NCBI GenBank assembly: GCA_030280995.1
Contig: JASXTE010000005.1
Location: 33,927,501 to 33,991,500 of the forward strand
Reading direction: 5' to 3'
Length of the DNA: 64,000 bases
Source of the DNA: Hemileia vastatrix
Taxonomy: Eukaryota > Basidiomycota > Pucciniomycetes > Pucciniales > Zaghouaniaceae
Part shown: one piece after another, positions 11,404 through 22,389 of the stretch
How positions within the stretch are numbered: position 1 is the first letter of the stretch
How the letters are laid out: every line of letters starts with the position of its first letter
Position numbers and translations under genes: made by a program
Notes under the pieces: model-generated
The model's database searches: none
What the model was told of the DNA's origin: nothing
Seen by the model: only the letters and a program-made list of their open reading frames with translations

Positions 11404-12640
11404 TTGATGGATAATATCTCTACCCTTTTGAAAATGAATATTATTGAAAAGGTAGTTGAAACACCTAAATATTGTGTTATCTCACCTGTCCTAATTTCTT
11501 ATGAGAAAGATAAATACAGGTTATGTGGTGATTATAGAGCATTAAATACTTATACTGTTTATGATATCTACCCTCTACCTAGAATAAGCTCTACACATGC
11601 TACCTTACAAGGTGCTAAATATATAAGCTGCTTGGATGGTAACAAGTGATATCACCAGGTACCTGTTGAGAAGAGTTCCCAGAATTTTCTGATGATTGCT
11701 ACTCATATGGGTATTTATAAGTATGTTAGGATGCCATTTGGCCATAAAAATGCCCCTTCAGTTTTTCAAAAAGTTATAGATAACACATTCCATCAAGAGA
11801 TAATTGAAGGATTGCTGATGGTTTATATTGATGATATCATTATATTCTCAAAAACCTTTGAGGACCATCTCATCCATCTGTGTAAAGTGTTCCACAAAAT
11901 GGTTGAAATAAATATCACACTTGCTTTGAAGAAATGTAAATTTGGTTTTCATTCCTTAAAAGTGCTGGGTCATGTTGTTTCAGGGTTACAGATATGTGTT
12001 GACCAAAATAAAGTGGCAGCCATACAGCAGGTGAAGGCTCCTACCATGATCAGAGAGCTCCAGAGTTTTTTGGGAATGTGTGGATACTATAGACAGTATA
12101 TTGAAAATTACCAAGTCATAGCTTTACCCCATACCCAAATGACTGGAAAGGATGTTGCTTTTGTCTGGAATAGTGAAATACAGAGAGCTTTTGACACTAT
12201 TAAACACTGTTTGATGTCAGCACCAATTCTTAATTTACCTTACTTTAATCAAATATTTGTTTTGTACACTGATGCAAGTTTTTTTGGTCTTGGTGCTTCC
12301 CTCCATCAAAAAGAGGTGATGAATGATAAAGTATCAGAAGTAGTAATTTGTTATATTTCAAGAACCTAGAGAAATAGTGAATTGAAATATGGTGCCACTC
12401 AGCTTGAACGTTTAGCCGTAGTTTGGGCTCTACAATATCTACATTATTACATAGATGACCAGAAATTTGAACTTGTCACTTACTGCAGTGCAGTTAAATC
12501 TCTTTTAAACTTGAAAACACCTAACAGACATACATTCAGATGGCAGTTAGCTGTTCAGGAATACAGAGGGAGAATGACAAGTATTCATAGGGCTGGTATT
12601 GTTCACTCAAATGTGGATATGTTATCAAGGTTACCTTTAC
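11404..12640 (+). pseudogene. Element B reverse transcriptase and RNase H
   Basis: One frame runs from 11404 to 13279, broken only by a TGA at 11647, a TAG at 12367 and a TGA at 13003. RT motifs in order: IIEKVVETPKYCVISPV, RLCGDYRALNTY, ISCLDGNK (stop) YHQVPV, MPFGHKNAPSVFQ, the catalytic YIDD at 11824-11835 inside MVYIDDIIIFSKT, then LGHVVS and LQSFLGMCGYYRQYI. RNase H starts at VLYTDASFFGLGASL (about 12260) and ends with HSNVDMLSRL (about 12610). All key carboxylates I can place are present. It would copy element RNA to DNA in particles. The three stops inactivate it. The TGA at 11647 sits where a tryptophan codon is expected. Confidence 0.92.
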
Positions 12641-13279
12641 CAAAGTATGACTCTGATTCTGCTTATGATCCTGAGGATGAAATTATTCATATTCATGGGA
12701 TATATGTGGTTGATATGGAGGAAGAGCTATTACAGCTTATTCTGGATTCATATGATAAGGACACTGACTTAAAAAAGTTATGCACCATATTAAATGATCC
12801 AAAGAAAGCTTCAATACAAGCATTAATTAAAACCCTTCCAACAAAGTACCAGAAGGCTTTGGAGAAAGGTAAATTTTCAATTGATGAAGGATATCTATAT
12901 TATAGAAGAAAGTTGAGTAATGTCATTGTTATTCTTCCTTCTATGAAAGAAATCATCTTGAAAATTTGTCATGATGACATATTAGCTGGACATTTTGATC
13001 TTTGAAAAACAATGATCAGAATTAAAAACACTGCTTGGTGGGTTGATATGTCTGAAGACACCAAATCATATGTTGAATCTTGTGACTCTTGCCAAAAATC
13101 AAAAGGATTGACTGGTAAGAGATCTGGATTAATGCAACATATTGAACCTACTGATGCACCATTGCAGATAATAAACATGGATTTTGTAACAGGATTACCT
13201 ATTGCTGGAAAAGACAGTTATAACTATTGTTGGGTTATTGTGGATAGATTCACCAAAATGTGTAAATTTATCCTTACCC
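12641..13279 (+). pseudogene. Element B integrase, N-terminal part
   Basis: Continues the RT frame. The HHCC zinc module shows ICHDDILAGHFDL, a TGA at 13003, then VESCDSCQKSK. The catalytic core starts with INMDFVTGLP (first catalytic aspartate) and DRFTKMCKFIL. The frame is cut at 13279, exactly where the LTR of element C begins. The remainder continues at 31725. Integrase would insert element DNA into chromatin. The interruption is the integration of C, with TACCC duplicated on both sides. Confidence 0.92.
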
Positions 13280-14086
13280 TGTCCCATGCCACGTGACACT
13301 AGAGGAAAAAGTAGCTCATTAAATCAATAATACAGAGGTCTAAATCCATACTCAAAGCACAGAAAGCAATTCTACATAACAACTGCGACTTTCCTTTGTG
13401 TACTCACTATTCAACCGCGCTAGTCTAAACTCTAAATCTAAACTAGTCAATCTCTCAATAGTGTGTCTTTTTCTTTTCCCAAATAAGCTACACACAGCAC
13501 AATAGTCAATGTAATAGTCCACTAAAAAGTTTATTAAATACCTGTGGGTTATTAAAAGGGGTAGTGAGCATGGATGGGATGGTTAGTGGAGGATTATAGG
13601 GCTAACGGATGTTAGTGAGGAGGGTCCAGGTGTAACGGGTGTAATTTTGGTGGTCTGTGGTGTGCAGAATGATGGATGGGTATGAGGTCAATGCAAGGAG
13701 GAGTAAAAGATATAAAAGGGGTTGGATTTTGGTTTGACTTCTTTAGAATTAAATTTTAAAACATATATATAGTTTATAGTGGTAAATCTTCAGGTTAAAT
13801 CATTATAATTGTATCTTTCCTTATTTTCTCAGTAATCATTTCTAAATTATAAAACTTTGATTATTGAGTTTCCAACCCTTTGTGAGAACTTAAGAATATT
13901 ACTATTACCTTTAAATTATATTAGAATTCTTATCAAACATATCTCAAAGCAGTAGTTCATCCTTTGAGTCATCTTTGAATCACTTCCTTAAAAATTTCCT
14001 CTGTGCTTCAAAGAATTTTCTAAACTACTCTCCTCATCTCACTTTCAGGAACACCATTAACCTTGTGCATAGGTCGTCCGGTGACA
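13280..14086 (+). repeat. 5' LTR of element C
   Basis: 807 bp, TG...CA. Matches the split 3' LTR and the LTR of element D. Contains TATAAAAGG at 13711-13719. Confidence 0.93.
13711..13719 (+). promoter_or_regulatory. TATA box of LTR C
   Basis: TATAAAAGG followed by GGTTGG. The same box is at the matching place in the 3' LTR (about 31349) and in LTR D (58910-58918). Confidence 0.55.
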
Positions 14087-14161
14087 GTATAATTTAATTC
14101 TCTGTAGTTTTCATTCTTTGGTACTACTACGTCCTTTTTTCAGGTGTTTTAAATTCTTTAA

Positions 14162-15347
14162 ATGGCAGCTGTTCAATGCACTCCTTCTATGGGTGCTACT
14201 ACTAGGGCTCCCTCCAGAGGCAGGCCAACAGCTACACGGCCTGTTTCCCGCACTCACTCCTTGGCGCCTCTCGTCCTTAGGGAACGGGGACATTCAGTCC
14301 AATCTGTAGAAGACATCCCCAGGGATTTTGATGATTCTAGTGAGAAAGAAGAAGGAAAGGATACGATGCATGAGGCACCATCCACCCTTCTACTCACCCT
14401 TCAGGTCAACCTTCGGAACCTGGACCATCTAATTTGCTGGAAGACTTCATGAGACTTTTCATGAAAACTCTTTCCAATCCAACATCTTCGGGGGGATCTA
14501 AATTTAAAACTCCTTCCATGAAATCTCCTGATAAATTAAATGGAGAACATCCAGACAGATTGTGCCCCTTCTTGAAAACCTGCAAGCTCCTGCTCCATAA
14601 CAACTATCGAACCTTCAATAACAACCGATCGAAGGTTGTTTATGCTTCTTCATTCCTAGCCAGAAAAGCAGAAAGATGGTTTGAACCTTATCTTCTCATG
14701 CTCTCTTTGACAGAAACCCACCTACTTATTAATAACTGGGAAAAGTTTGAAGACCAGCTCTTTACATTGTTCAGTGACTCTAATGAAACTGACAATGCAG
14801 AAATTGAATTGGATTTCCTTTGCATGAGTGATAATGGTAAAGCCTCTGAATATATCTCGAGCTTCAGAGCACTTAAAACTCGAGTAGGTTGGAATGATGC
14901 TGCCCTCAAGTATCATTTCAAAAAGGGAATTCCTTTGAGGATTCTGGATCAATTAAATATTATTGGTCAGAAGATGACTACTTTAACGGATTTAATGGAT
15001 AGAACCCTCAAACTTGATGGCGTTTACCAAGGACGACTACAACATTGTTGATATGCCAACAAATCTAAAGGCATAAATTTTAAATTGGGACCTTTATCAC
15101 ACCCACAGATAACTCAATCTTCCTCGACTCAATCCAAACCCAATAAGGGAAAGGAAAAACCTCAACCAAAAGGCTCGACCCCAGGCAATATCAGCAAAGT
15201 ACTGGATCCAAAAGGGGAACTTAAAGAAGCTGAGAGGAAGAGGCAAGCAGATAATGGGTTATGTATGTATTGTGGGGTAAGCACAAGCTAGAAGATTGTG
15301 TGAAGTTGAAGGAAAGAGAAGGTACTAGTTTGAGGTCAAAAAACTAG
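14162..15347 (+). pseudogene. Element C gag, frameshifted
   Basis: The ATG at 14162 corresponds to the intact gag start of element D (59355). The first frame is open to about 14450, then a shift moves to the frame open from 14434 to a TGA at 15049. D has CGA there, so this is a C-to-T change at a CpG. A final shift caused by one missing G lies in the zinc knuckle (CMYCG, near 15260). The capsid core is well kept: SKFKTPSMKSPDKLNG, VVYASSFLARKAERWF, NWEKFEDQLFTLF. The frame should end at the TAG at 15345-15347, directly after the slippery heptamer. It is related to D gag throughout, and its knuckle keeps the final cysteine codon that D has lost. Confidence 0.88.
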
Positions 15348-15381
15348 TAGATAGTTTACTTGTGTGCAAAGCAAACTATCT
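15338..15381 (+). promoter_or_regulatory. -1 frameshift signal between gag and pol (element C)
   Basis: Heptamer A AAA AAC at 15338-15344 is read in the gag frame just before the TAG at 15345. A -1 slip leads into the pol frame (CTA GTA GAT...). Four bases downstream a 9-bp perfect stem AGATAGTTT (15349-15357) and AAACTATCT (15373-15381) closes a 15-nt loop. Slippery site, spacer and stem match the known architecture of -1 programmed frameshifting. The same layout occurs in element D at 60533-60576. Confidence 0.7.
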
Positions 15382-16069
15382 CATCTCTCCCAGTGCACAG
15401 AACCTCCATGTCTTAAGGACTGGAGTTGCCTTAAACCGCTTGAGATTCATTCTTTTCAAGGAGGATACCCTCTTCAGTTGTCTTATAGACTCTGGAGCTT
15501 CAATTTCTTTTGTCAGTTTATCTTTTGCCAAGAAACTAAAGCTGACATTCACAGATATCTATTTAACTCCAATATATTTGTTCAAATCAGAGGAACCCAA
15601 ATATTGGGTAAGTAAGAAATTTCTATGGGTTTTCAACTTTCTGAACTTTCCCCCTTCGAGTGGGAATTATCAGTCTTGGATGCCCGAAGAATGGACAATA
15701 CCATCCTTGGCCATGAATTTTTGGCACATTTGAATCCTGAAATTTATTGGTCATGGAGATTGATCACCCCACGCACTAAGTATATTTCTAATTCTTCAAT
15801 GCAGGTCAATAGGGAGTTAAACAAGCCGCCTGACAATTTTCTGCTAAAGGACAAATCTCTGCCAGATGACTTGCAAGCATCTGATCTTTCTCTAAATGAG
15901 AGATTGGCTAACTCTTCTAACTCGATCACTTCACTTGAAGAGGATTTAAATTTCCTCGAAGTAGTCAAATTATGCTCTCTCAATTCTGGTCTTCCCTCGA
16001 CAGATTCTCTCAAAGATGATGAGGACAACCAAATCAATGTTGAAGCCATTAAATCAACTTAACCGGAAA
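15348..16069 (+). pseudogene. Element C protease and linker
   Basis: In the -1 frame relative to gag. The retropepsin block SCLIDSGASISFVSLSFA at about 15475-15530 carries the D-S-G triad. A frameshift near 15652 (FPP/FEWELSVLDA) moves to the frame open to the TAA at 16060. The C-terminal VLDARRMDNTILGHEF block, typical of the second half of gypsy proteases, is present, followed by an acidic linker leading to RT. Compared with D it is about equally long. Confidence 0.85.
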
Positions 16070-17430
16070 TCTATCATGATTTCCTTGATGTTTTCTCAAT
16101 CCGCAAGGCCGATATGTTACCACCTCATTGACCCTACAACCATCAAATAGAGTTAATAGGTCCTGTCTATTCTTTGTCGAAGGACAAATCTCAAGTTCTT
16201 CAAGACTACATTGCAGAGAATGTAGCCAAAGGTTTCATCAGAGCCAGTAAATATTCAACTGGCTCCCCTGTTCTTTTTGTAAAGAAAAAAGATGGTAGCC
16301 TTAGGTTGTGTGTTGACTATAGAAAGCTCAACACAGTCACAAAGAAGAATGCATATCCGGTTCCTCCTATATCATTTCTTCTTACCCTTTTTAATGGTTC
16401 TAATTTCTTTTCTAAAATTGATCTTAGAGGCGCTTATAATCTTATTTGCATTGCGGAAGGTCATGAACCACTGACTGCAATGCGCACTAGATTTGGTAGT
16501 TTTTAATATTTAGTAATGCCTTTTGGATTATGTAACGCACCATCTACTTTTCAAAATTTTGTTAATGACATCTTTCAAGATGTTGTCATCTACTTAGACG
16601 ATATTTTAATTTTCTCAAAGACACTAGATGGACATATTCATCATGTTCAACAGGTTCTAAATCACCTTCGAGATCAGGGTCCCTACGCCAAGCACAATAA
16701 ATGTGAATTCCACCTTAAATCTATTGATTTTTTGGGGTCTACGTTATCCACTGATGTTTTAGTCATGGATGACAAAAAGGTCCAAAAAGTCCTGGAATGG
16801 CCTGAGCCCAAAACAGTTAAAACCCTCCAAGGATTTTTGGGTTTTGCCAATGTCTATAGAAGATTTATTAAAGATTAATCTAAAACTATTTCCAATCTTA
16901 CTTCTCTTCTTAGAAAAGATATTCCTTTTGTTCTTACTTCTTTGAAGTAGTGAAGACTGAATTTACCACAGCTCCAATTCTTTGACACTTTGATCCTTCT
17001 GCTTCAACAATAGTCGAGACAGAAGCTAGCAATTATGCTATTGCAGGGGTCATTTCTCAATTCAATCCTGAAACAAATTTGTTTGATCCTGTTGCTTTCG
17101 AGTCATGCAAACTAATTGCAGCAGAATTAAATTATGAAATTCATGACAAAGAGCTTTTAGCTATTATTCATTGTCTTAAAAAATGGTGCTCTTTTCTTCT
17201 CAGCTTAGATAGTCCTTTTCAAATTCTGAATGACCATAATGCTTTGAAATTCTTTTTGTCTTCCAAATTGTTAACCAGGCGTCAAGCCAGGTGGGCTGAA
17301 TTTTTGTCTGAATTTCCTTTTTCTATTTCCTATCGCCCAGGTAAGAACTGCATTGTCCCAGATATCCTGTCACGTTGGGACAATGTTTACCCACAGCGGG
17401 GGACACATTTACTGACAAGAACCCAGAAAA
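16070..17430 (+). pseudogene. Element C reverse transcriptase and RNase H
   Basis: RT motifs: GSPVLFVKKKDGSLRLCVDY, FFSKIDLRGAYNL, a TAA at about 16504 where D has a related codon, [14 protein letters not shown], and the catalytic YLDD box in [12 protein letters not shown] (about 16590). Two in-frame losses relative to D are visible: 18 bp before VYSLSKDKSQV and 15 bp immediately before the YLDD box. Stops at about 16879 and frame changes between 16900 and 17080 follow. RNase H resumes with HDKELLAIIHCLKKW and ends RPGKNCIVPDILSRW (about 17370). The 15-bp loss lies next to the catalytic loop, so even a repaired frame would probably be inactive. Confidence 0.9.
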
Positions 17431-18942
17431 TGTGAAATCAATATTCAACGAATCAATTTTAATGACTCATCAACTTAATTCGATGACAATTCAATCTTTC
17501 CAAAATCCACTATCCAACATCCTCGAAGCTCAGTCGAAGGACAATTATTGTTTAGGGTTAAAAACAAAATACTCTCGAAGAAAGGGGCCAAAAGATTTAG
17601 TATTTAATCATTTCTATTAGTTTTCGAAGGTAGAGTAGTCATACTTAACAACAATGAAATAAAATTATGAATTTTCAATAGTCAACATGATTCTCCATTA
17701 GCTGGTCATTTGGGGGTTTATAAAACCTACCAGTTAATTGCAAGGGATTTCTTCTAGCCAGGAATGACCAGAGAAAGAAAGGCCTATATAAGATCTTGTT
17801 ATGAATGTAATAGGAATAAGGCTCCCCGTCACCAGAAGCATGGGTTGATTCAACTGCTTCCTATTCCCTCTAAACCTTGGGAATCTTTATCAATGGATTT
17901 TATTTCTCAACTTCCTCTCTCTAATAATTTTGATGCTATATTAGTAATAGTAGATAGATTTTCAAAGATGTCTATTTTCATTAAAACCACTACTACTGCT
18001 ACAGCTGAAGATTTTTCAAAATTGTTTCTAGAATATGTATTTTCCAAACATGGCTTACCTAATGATATTGTTTCAGATAGAGGCTCATTGTTTGTATCCA
18101 CATTCTGCACTCAATTGTGTCAACAACTAAATATCACGAGGAATCTCTCCACTGCCTATCATCCTGAAACCATTGGACAAACAGAAAGGGTTAACCAAAT
18201 CCTCAAACAATACCTTTGAATGTATCTCAGTTACCAACAAGATGATTGGACCACATGGTTACCGTTGGCCAAATTTGCTTATAATGACTCGACTCTTTCT
18301 TTGACATGACAATCTCCCTTCGAAACTGTTTATGGAAGACATCCTCAATTCAACTCAATCCATATATAGCTAGTCATCCTGTGGAACATTATCTTTGAAC
18401 CATATCACGACTCCAAGAAGAACTTAAATCAAATTTGGAATTAGTGATTCAAAGGTACAAGGAACAGGCCAACAAACATTGACAATCTTCTCCTTCTTTT
18501 AAATCATGCAACAAAGTATGGCTCGACGCACAAAACATTCAAACAACTCGACCATCAAAGAAACTGGCTGAAAAACGCTTGGGACCATTTGAAATTGACT
18601 CCGAAGTCTCTAAAACTACATTTTGACTCAAACTACCTCCTAAATGGCAGGCTATTCACCCTGTTTTTTATGTATCTCTCCTGGAACTGGCTTGAGAAAC
18701 ATACTCGGGGAGGAACCAACCTCCTCCGGAATCGGTCAAAGTAGAAGACCATCTAGAGTGGGAAGTAAGCCATATCCTTGATTCAAGAATGCGCAAGGGG
18801 AAACTTCAATACCTCATGGAATGGGAAGGCTTCCTCAATGACTCAGACAAAACATCTTGGGAACCAGCCATCAATTTTTCTAACACCCCTGAACTCCTAA
18901 AATCTTTTCATCTTAAATATCCTTTAAAACCAAAACCTTAGA
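17431..18942 (+). pseudogene. Element C integrase and chromodomain
   Basis: The HHCC module is at 17680-17830 (SPLAGHLGVYKTY, then CYECNRNKAPRH). The core at 17764-18219 has the DDE residues in SMDFISQLP, IVSDRGSLF and GQTERVNQ, then a TGA after KQYL. Broken frames continue through the C-terminal WLPLAKFAYNDS and RLGPFEI (GPF/Y-type) blocks. A chromodomain at about 18741-18900 reads VEDHLEWEVSHILDSRM, KLQYLMEWEGF and TSWEPA, ending about 18942. Chromodomains tether integration complexes to modified histones. The same domain occurs in F (34978) and in B (about 32540). Confidence 0.88.
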
Positions 18943-19845
18943 ATTCTCTTTTATTTTTTTCTTTTCTTTCTCTTTTCTTTTTCTTTTCTTAAAATTCTAA
19001 AACTTCTTCTCTTCTAAAAATCCTTACTCTGTTTTCTTTTTGTTTTTTCTTCTTTCTTCTCCTCCTCAAATATTTTTTTCAACCTTCTTTAAATAAATAA
19101 ATAAAATAAAATAAACTAAAATTAAAATAAATTAAAAGTTAAAATTAAAAAATTAAATTAAAATAAATTAAATTAAAAGTTAAAATTAAAAAATAAAATA
19201 AAATAAAATAATAAAAATAAAATCCTAAAATTCATTAAAATAAAATCTTGAAAAATCAACAAATTCCTTTAAATTTTCTTTTCTCTTTTCAACTATTTCT
19301 TCTTTTCCCTTGTTTCTTTTTCTTTGAACTATTAAAATTTTTTCACAAACTCAATACGACAATCTTTCTCAAACTTTACTGCAACCTTTAAATCTCCCTT
19401 TTAAAATTCTTCAAACAAATTACTTCTTTCTTTTAAATTCTTTTTTAAAAACTATTTTTTTCTTTATTTTCAAATAACTAAAATTCCTCAAAAACTTCAA
19501 TAAATAAACATTCACAAATAAAAAATTTTCCTCTCAATAAATTTTCATTTCAAACAAAATTTTTTTCAATCAACTATTTCTTTTTCTTACTTAAATTTTT
19601 CTTTTTCAAAACTTAAAACTAAAATTCCTTCAGTTAGACATTCTCTCTTTTCTACTTTCATTCAAATTTTCTTCTTTCAAAATTTAAAACAAAATTTTAT
19701 TCTAATCTTTTCTTTCTTCCTCTTTTCTTTTCTCAAAATCTTATAAAATATATATCAACATTTTTAATTAAAATAAAATAAAAAAGATAAATAAATAAAT
19801 ACACAAATTGCTTTCTACCTTTTTTCCTTCCCTCTTTCTCTCTTT
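18943..19845. other. AT-rich spacer after pol of element C
   Basis: No coding potential. The first part is pyrimidine-rich (CTTTT runs), followed by simple AAATAAAATA-type stretches and more CTT-rich sequence. A comparable spacer follows the chromodomain of F. It may hold the polypurine/polypyrimidine signal on either strand. Confidence 0.6.
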
Positions 19846-19849
19846 TCTT

Positions 19850-20804
19850 TTTCCTTCCATTTCAAATTTTCTCCTGTATTTTCTCCTGTACCAACTTCTT
19901 TATTTTTTCCAAAACCACTCTTATTTACTTCCTGCATTTCTCAAATACCTCCCCCTCTCCTACCGGTACCACTTCCCCAATTTCTAGTAATTCTTCGGCC
20001 ACATTAAAGGAGGCAGCATCAACAATCTTGTTGACCTCACCGCTTAAGTCTTTGGTGAATCAAGTTTGTCAACCATACCTGGTCAAGAGTCTCTTTGTTG
20101 TCCTCCCTTGAATCAACCACTGGTTTATTTACCTCAACTGGCAGCAATGGTGAAGCTTCCACAATCGGAGCTTCAGGGATGACATCTGAATTCTAAAACT
20201 TAGTTCATCAGCAACAAAATTAAAAAAAAAAAAAAAGAGAAGAACAGACTTACTTCAAACAATGGGTCAGCTTCTAAGAATTACTTCGGGGTGACTTCCA
20301 CTTTCACTTCCTTCTTCTCTTTGTCATCCTCAATGACCATCTGCCGCTTTTTTGGCGTCTGTCTCAAAATAGGGACTTCATCCTCATCCTCTTCAACTAA
20401 TTCATCTATCTTATCTTTGACCCCTTTTTTCTTACATGTGGCCTGGGTTACCCAGGTTGCCATGGTATCTTAAACCTCCTCCTCAATCTCTCCCACCGAC
20501 TGATTGTCCCCGACCAATACGTCCCAGATATCTTTGACCACCTCTTTGTTCTTTGGTATTACCCAATATTTTTTTTTGTAAATCGGCGCTCGATGTCCAT
20601 GTTTTACGGTAAGGAATCACACGCCACCCGTCTCCAGCGGCAAAACTCGCATTTCTGGAAAGGACCTTGTGTTGCCGTGCTTTCAACGCAGAAGTATTCT
20701 ATCAATTCGCAGGCTGTGCAGGCTTGAGAATACTTCCGGGTAATGATTCTACCATCTGCTTTAGGGTGTGGAGGCGTGGGAGTTGGGGTAGGACAAGTCA
20801 ACAT
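19850..20804 (-). pseudogene. Antisense accessory gene of element C with Zn2Cys6-spaced cysteine cluster
   Basis: On the strand opposite to gag-pol, ATG at 20802-20804 opens 66 codons with cysteines at residues 29, 32, 39, 52, 55 and 62. This is C-x2-C-x6-C-x12-C-x2-C-x6-C, the spacing of fungal binuclear zinc-cluster DNA-binding domains, with basic residues (RWRR) in the second half. A frameshift near 20605 leads into KKKYWVIPKNKEVVKDIWDV and IEEEV, a stop, then MATWVTQATCKKKG and an acidic-basic stretch to about 20281. A probable 61-bp intron (20193-20253, GTAAGT...TTTTAG) follows, then a decayed helical C-terminus to about 19850. A relative lies antisense in F (37440-38420) with the intron at the same place. 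The DNA-binding role is inference from spacing. Confidence 0.6.
20193..20253 (-). other. Probable intron in antisense accessory gene C (61 bp)
   Basis: Minus-strand GTAAGTCTGTTC donor and a pyrimidine run before TTTTAG. The relative in F has a 62-bp segment at the same location with GCAAGT and TTTTAG ends (37857-37918). Confidence 0.55.
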
Positions 20805-20904
20805 AATAAAGTATAAAAATAATTAAAAGCAAGAAGGGAGAGAAAGTAGTGTGGGAAAGTATATCTCACGCTCAACGGAGCTTGCATTTCTATACCTGGG
20901 CATC

Positions 20905-21121
20905 TTTCAGGCGCCACGGGACACTCGAGGCAAAAGCAGCTCATTAAATCAATAATACAGAGGTCTAAATCCATACTTGAAGTGCAGAAAGCAATTCTAC
21001 ATAGAAACTGAAACTTTCCTTAGTGTACTCACTATTCAACTGTGCTAGTCTAAACTCTAAATCTAAATTAGTCAATCTCACAATAGTGTGTCTTAGTCTT
21101 TTCCTCAATAAGTGACACACA
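20905..21121 (+). repeat. 3' LTR of element C, left part
   Basis: Begins TTTCAGGCGCCACGG (TGTC degenerated to TTTC) and matches the first 217 bp of the 5' LTR. It stops at ACA (21119-21121), the target duplication of the giant DNA element. It continues at 31134. Confidence 0.9.
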
Positions 21122-21160
21122 CACCATGGGAAATCTAGGGGTAAATTGCTAGCAATCCCA
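21122..21160 (+). repeat. Left terminal inverted repeat of the giant element
   Basis: CACCATGGGAAATCTAGG, then GGTAAATTGCTAGCAATCCC. Pairs with 31092-31130 with few mismatches. Confidence 0.88.
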
Positions 21161-22389
21161 TCTCTTGAAATATAGAGTTTCCCTTAAATATGCCAGGTTT
21201 ATGAATACTTTATAAACATAAGTAAATTAGAGTTAGATTTAAATTTATTCTCAGATTGATTATAGACAGAATATCAACTGTTACAAATTATGCACAAGTT
21301 GATCCTCCAGAACTTGATTTTGGTCCTCTGATGAGCACAAATTGAGCACAAATTGATCTAACCTAAGCTTATGCATATATAATAATTCAGGATACTTTCT
21401 CTATTAAATTTGATAATAAAATAAAATATTGATGAATTTATATAAAAAAATTTATTATGTAAGATATTAAATTATAAATTTAGGCATCATAGGAGGGCAC
21501 TTAATAGAACTTAATTATACTATGTGACACCTTAATACTGTATCGCGCAGTTTGAAACATTTAAAACAAAATGAGTCATGATGGGCAATGAAATTGCTTG
21601 GACAGACACTTTCAAAATTAATACTGACCATAATACACAAGTATGAAACCTTGGCATCTATCCAATAAAAGATTATCCTTCTGATAAATGGATTTTTCTC
21701 AGTTACTCCCTGCTAAAAAGTGTCCTTCTGAGATTTGTCTGACCTTCAGGGGGGTAATTTGGCCACATCACACTACTTCTATTTCCATGATTGACCAAAA
21801 CATCATCCTCATTCCCATCTAAAGAGTTGATCTCATCTGACTGTGGCTGATCAAAGGGGTCCACCATAAGTTTAGCCAAAATTTTGGTGAACACTTTTTT
21901 GATGGATAGTGACTAACTGGTGCTTTCCGAAATTGTCCACCTCAAGTTAGGATAAACTTCAGGATGATAAATTTATTATGAATACCAAATTCACTGAAGA
22001 ATACTTTTGCCCTAGCTACTCTGCATCATAAAAGTGTCCAACTAAGGTTTAGCCATAATTCAGGTAGACACTTTTGGAAAGGCACAGTCTGATCGGTTTA
22101 ATATCTATATATGGCAATAAGTATCAGTTTTTTATCAACATGGAACTAGAATTAATTTAATATGGCCAAAGTGTCCACCTGAAGTTTGGCCAAAATACAG
22201 GTGGAAATTTTTATGAGGATTACTTAGTGAAATGAAGAAGACTTGCAATTACTTTCCATCATAAAATTTTCAAACTTAAGTTTATCAAAAATTGTGGTGA
22301 CACTTTTTCCACCTGATTTTTGGCCAAAAATAAGTTGGAAATGTTTATGAGGAATACTAGATTAACTGAAGAACACTTGCACCCTACTA
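21161..22389. repeat. Left subterminal region, irregular and partly inverted units
   Basis: No gene. 21705-21900 reads as the reverse complement of part of the 607-bp unit (rc gives CAGTCAGATGAGATCAA and AGAAGTAGTGTGAT). Partial units with AGTGTCC-type arms recur near 22025, 22165 and 22272 at irregular spacing. This looks like a rearranged edge of the array. Confidence 0.6.

Noticed and set aside
13292..13300. LTR of element C starting at TGACAC
   Set aside because: Starting at TGTC (13280) gives a perfect TACCC duplication with 31725-31729 and matches the LTR start of element D; TGACAC gives no duplication.
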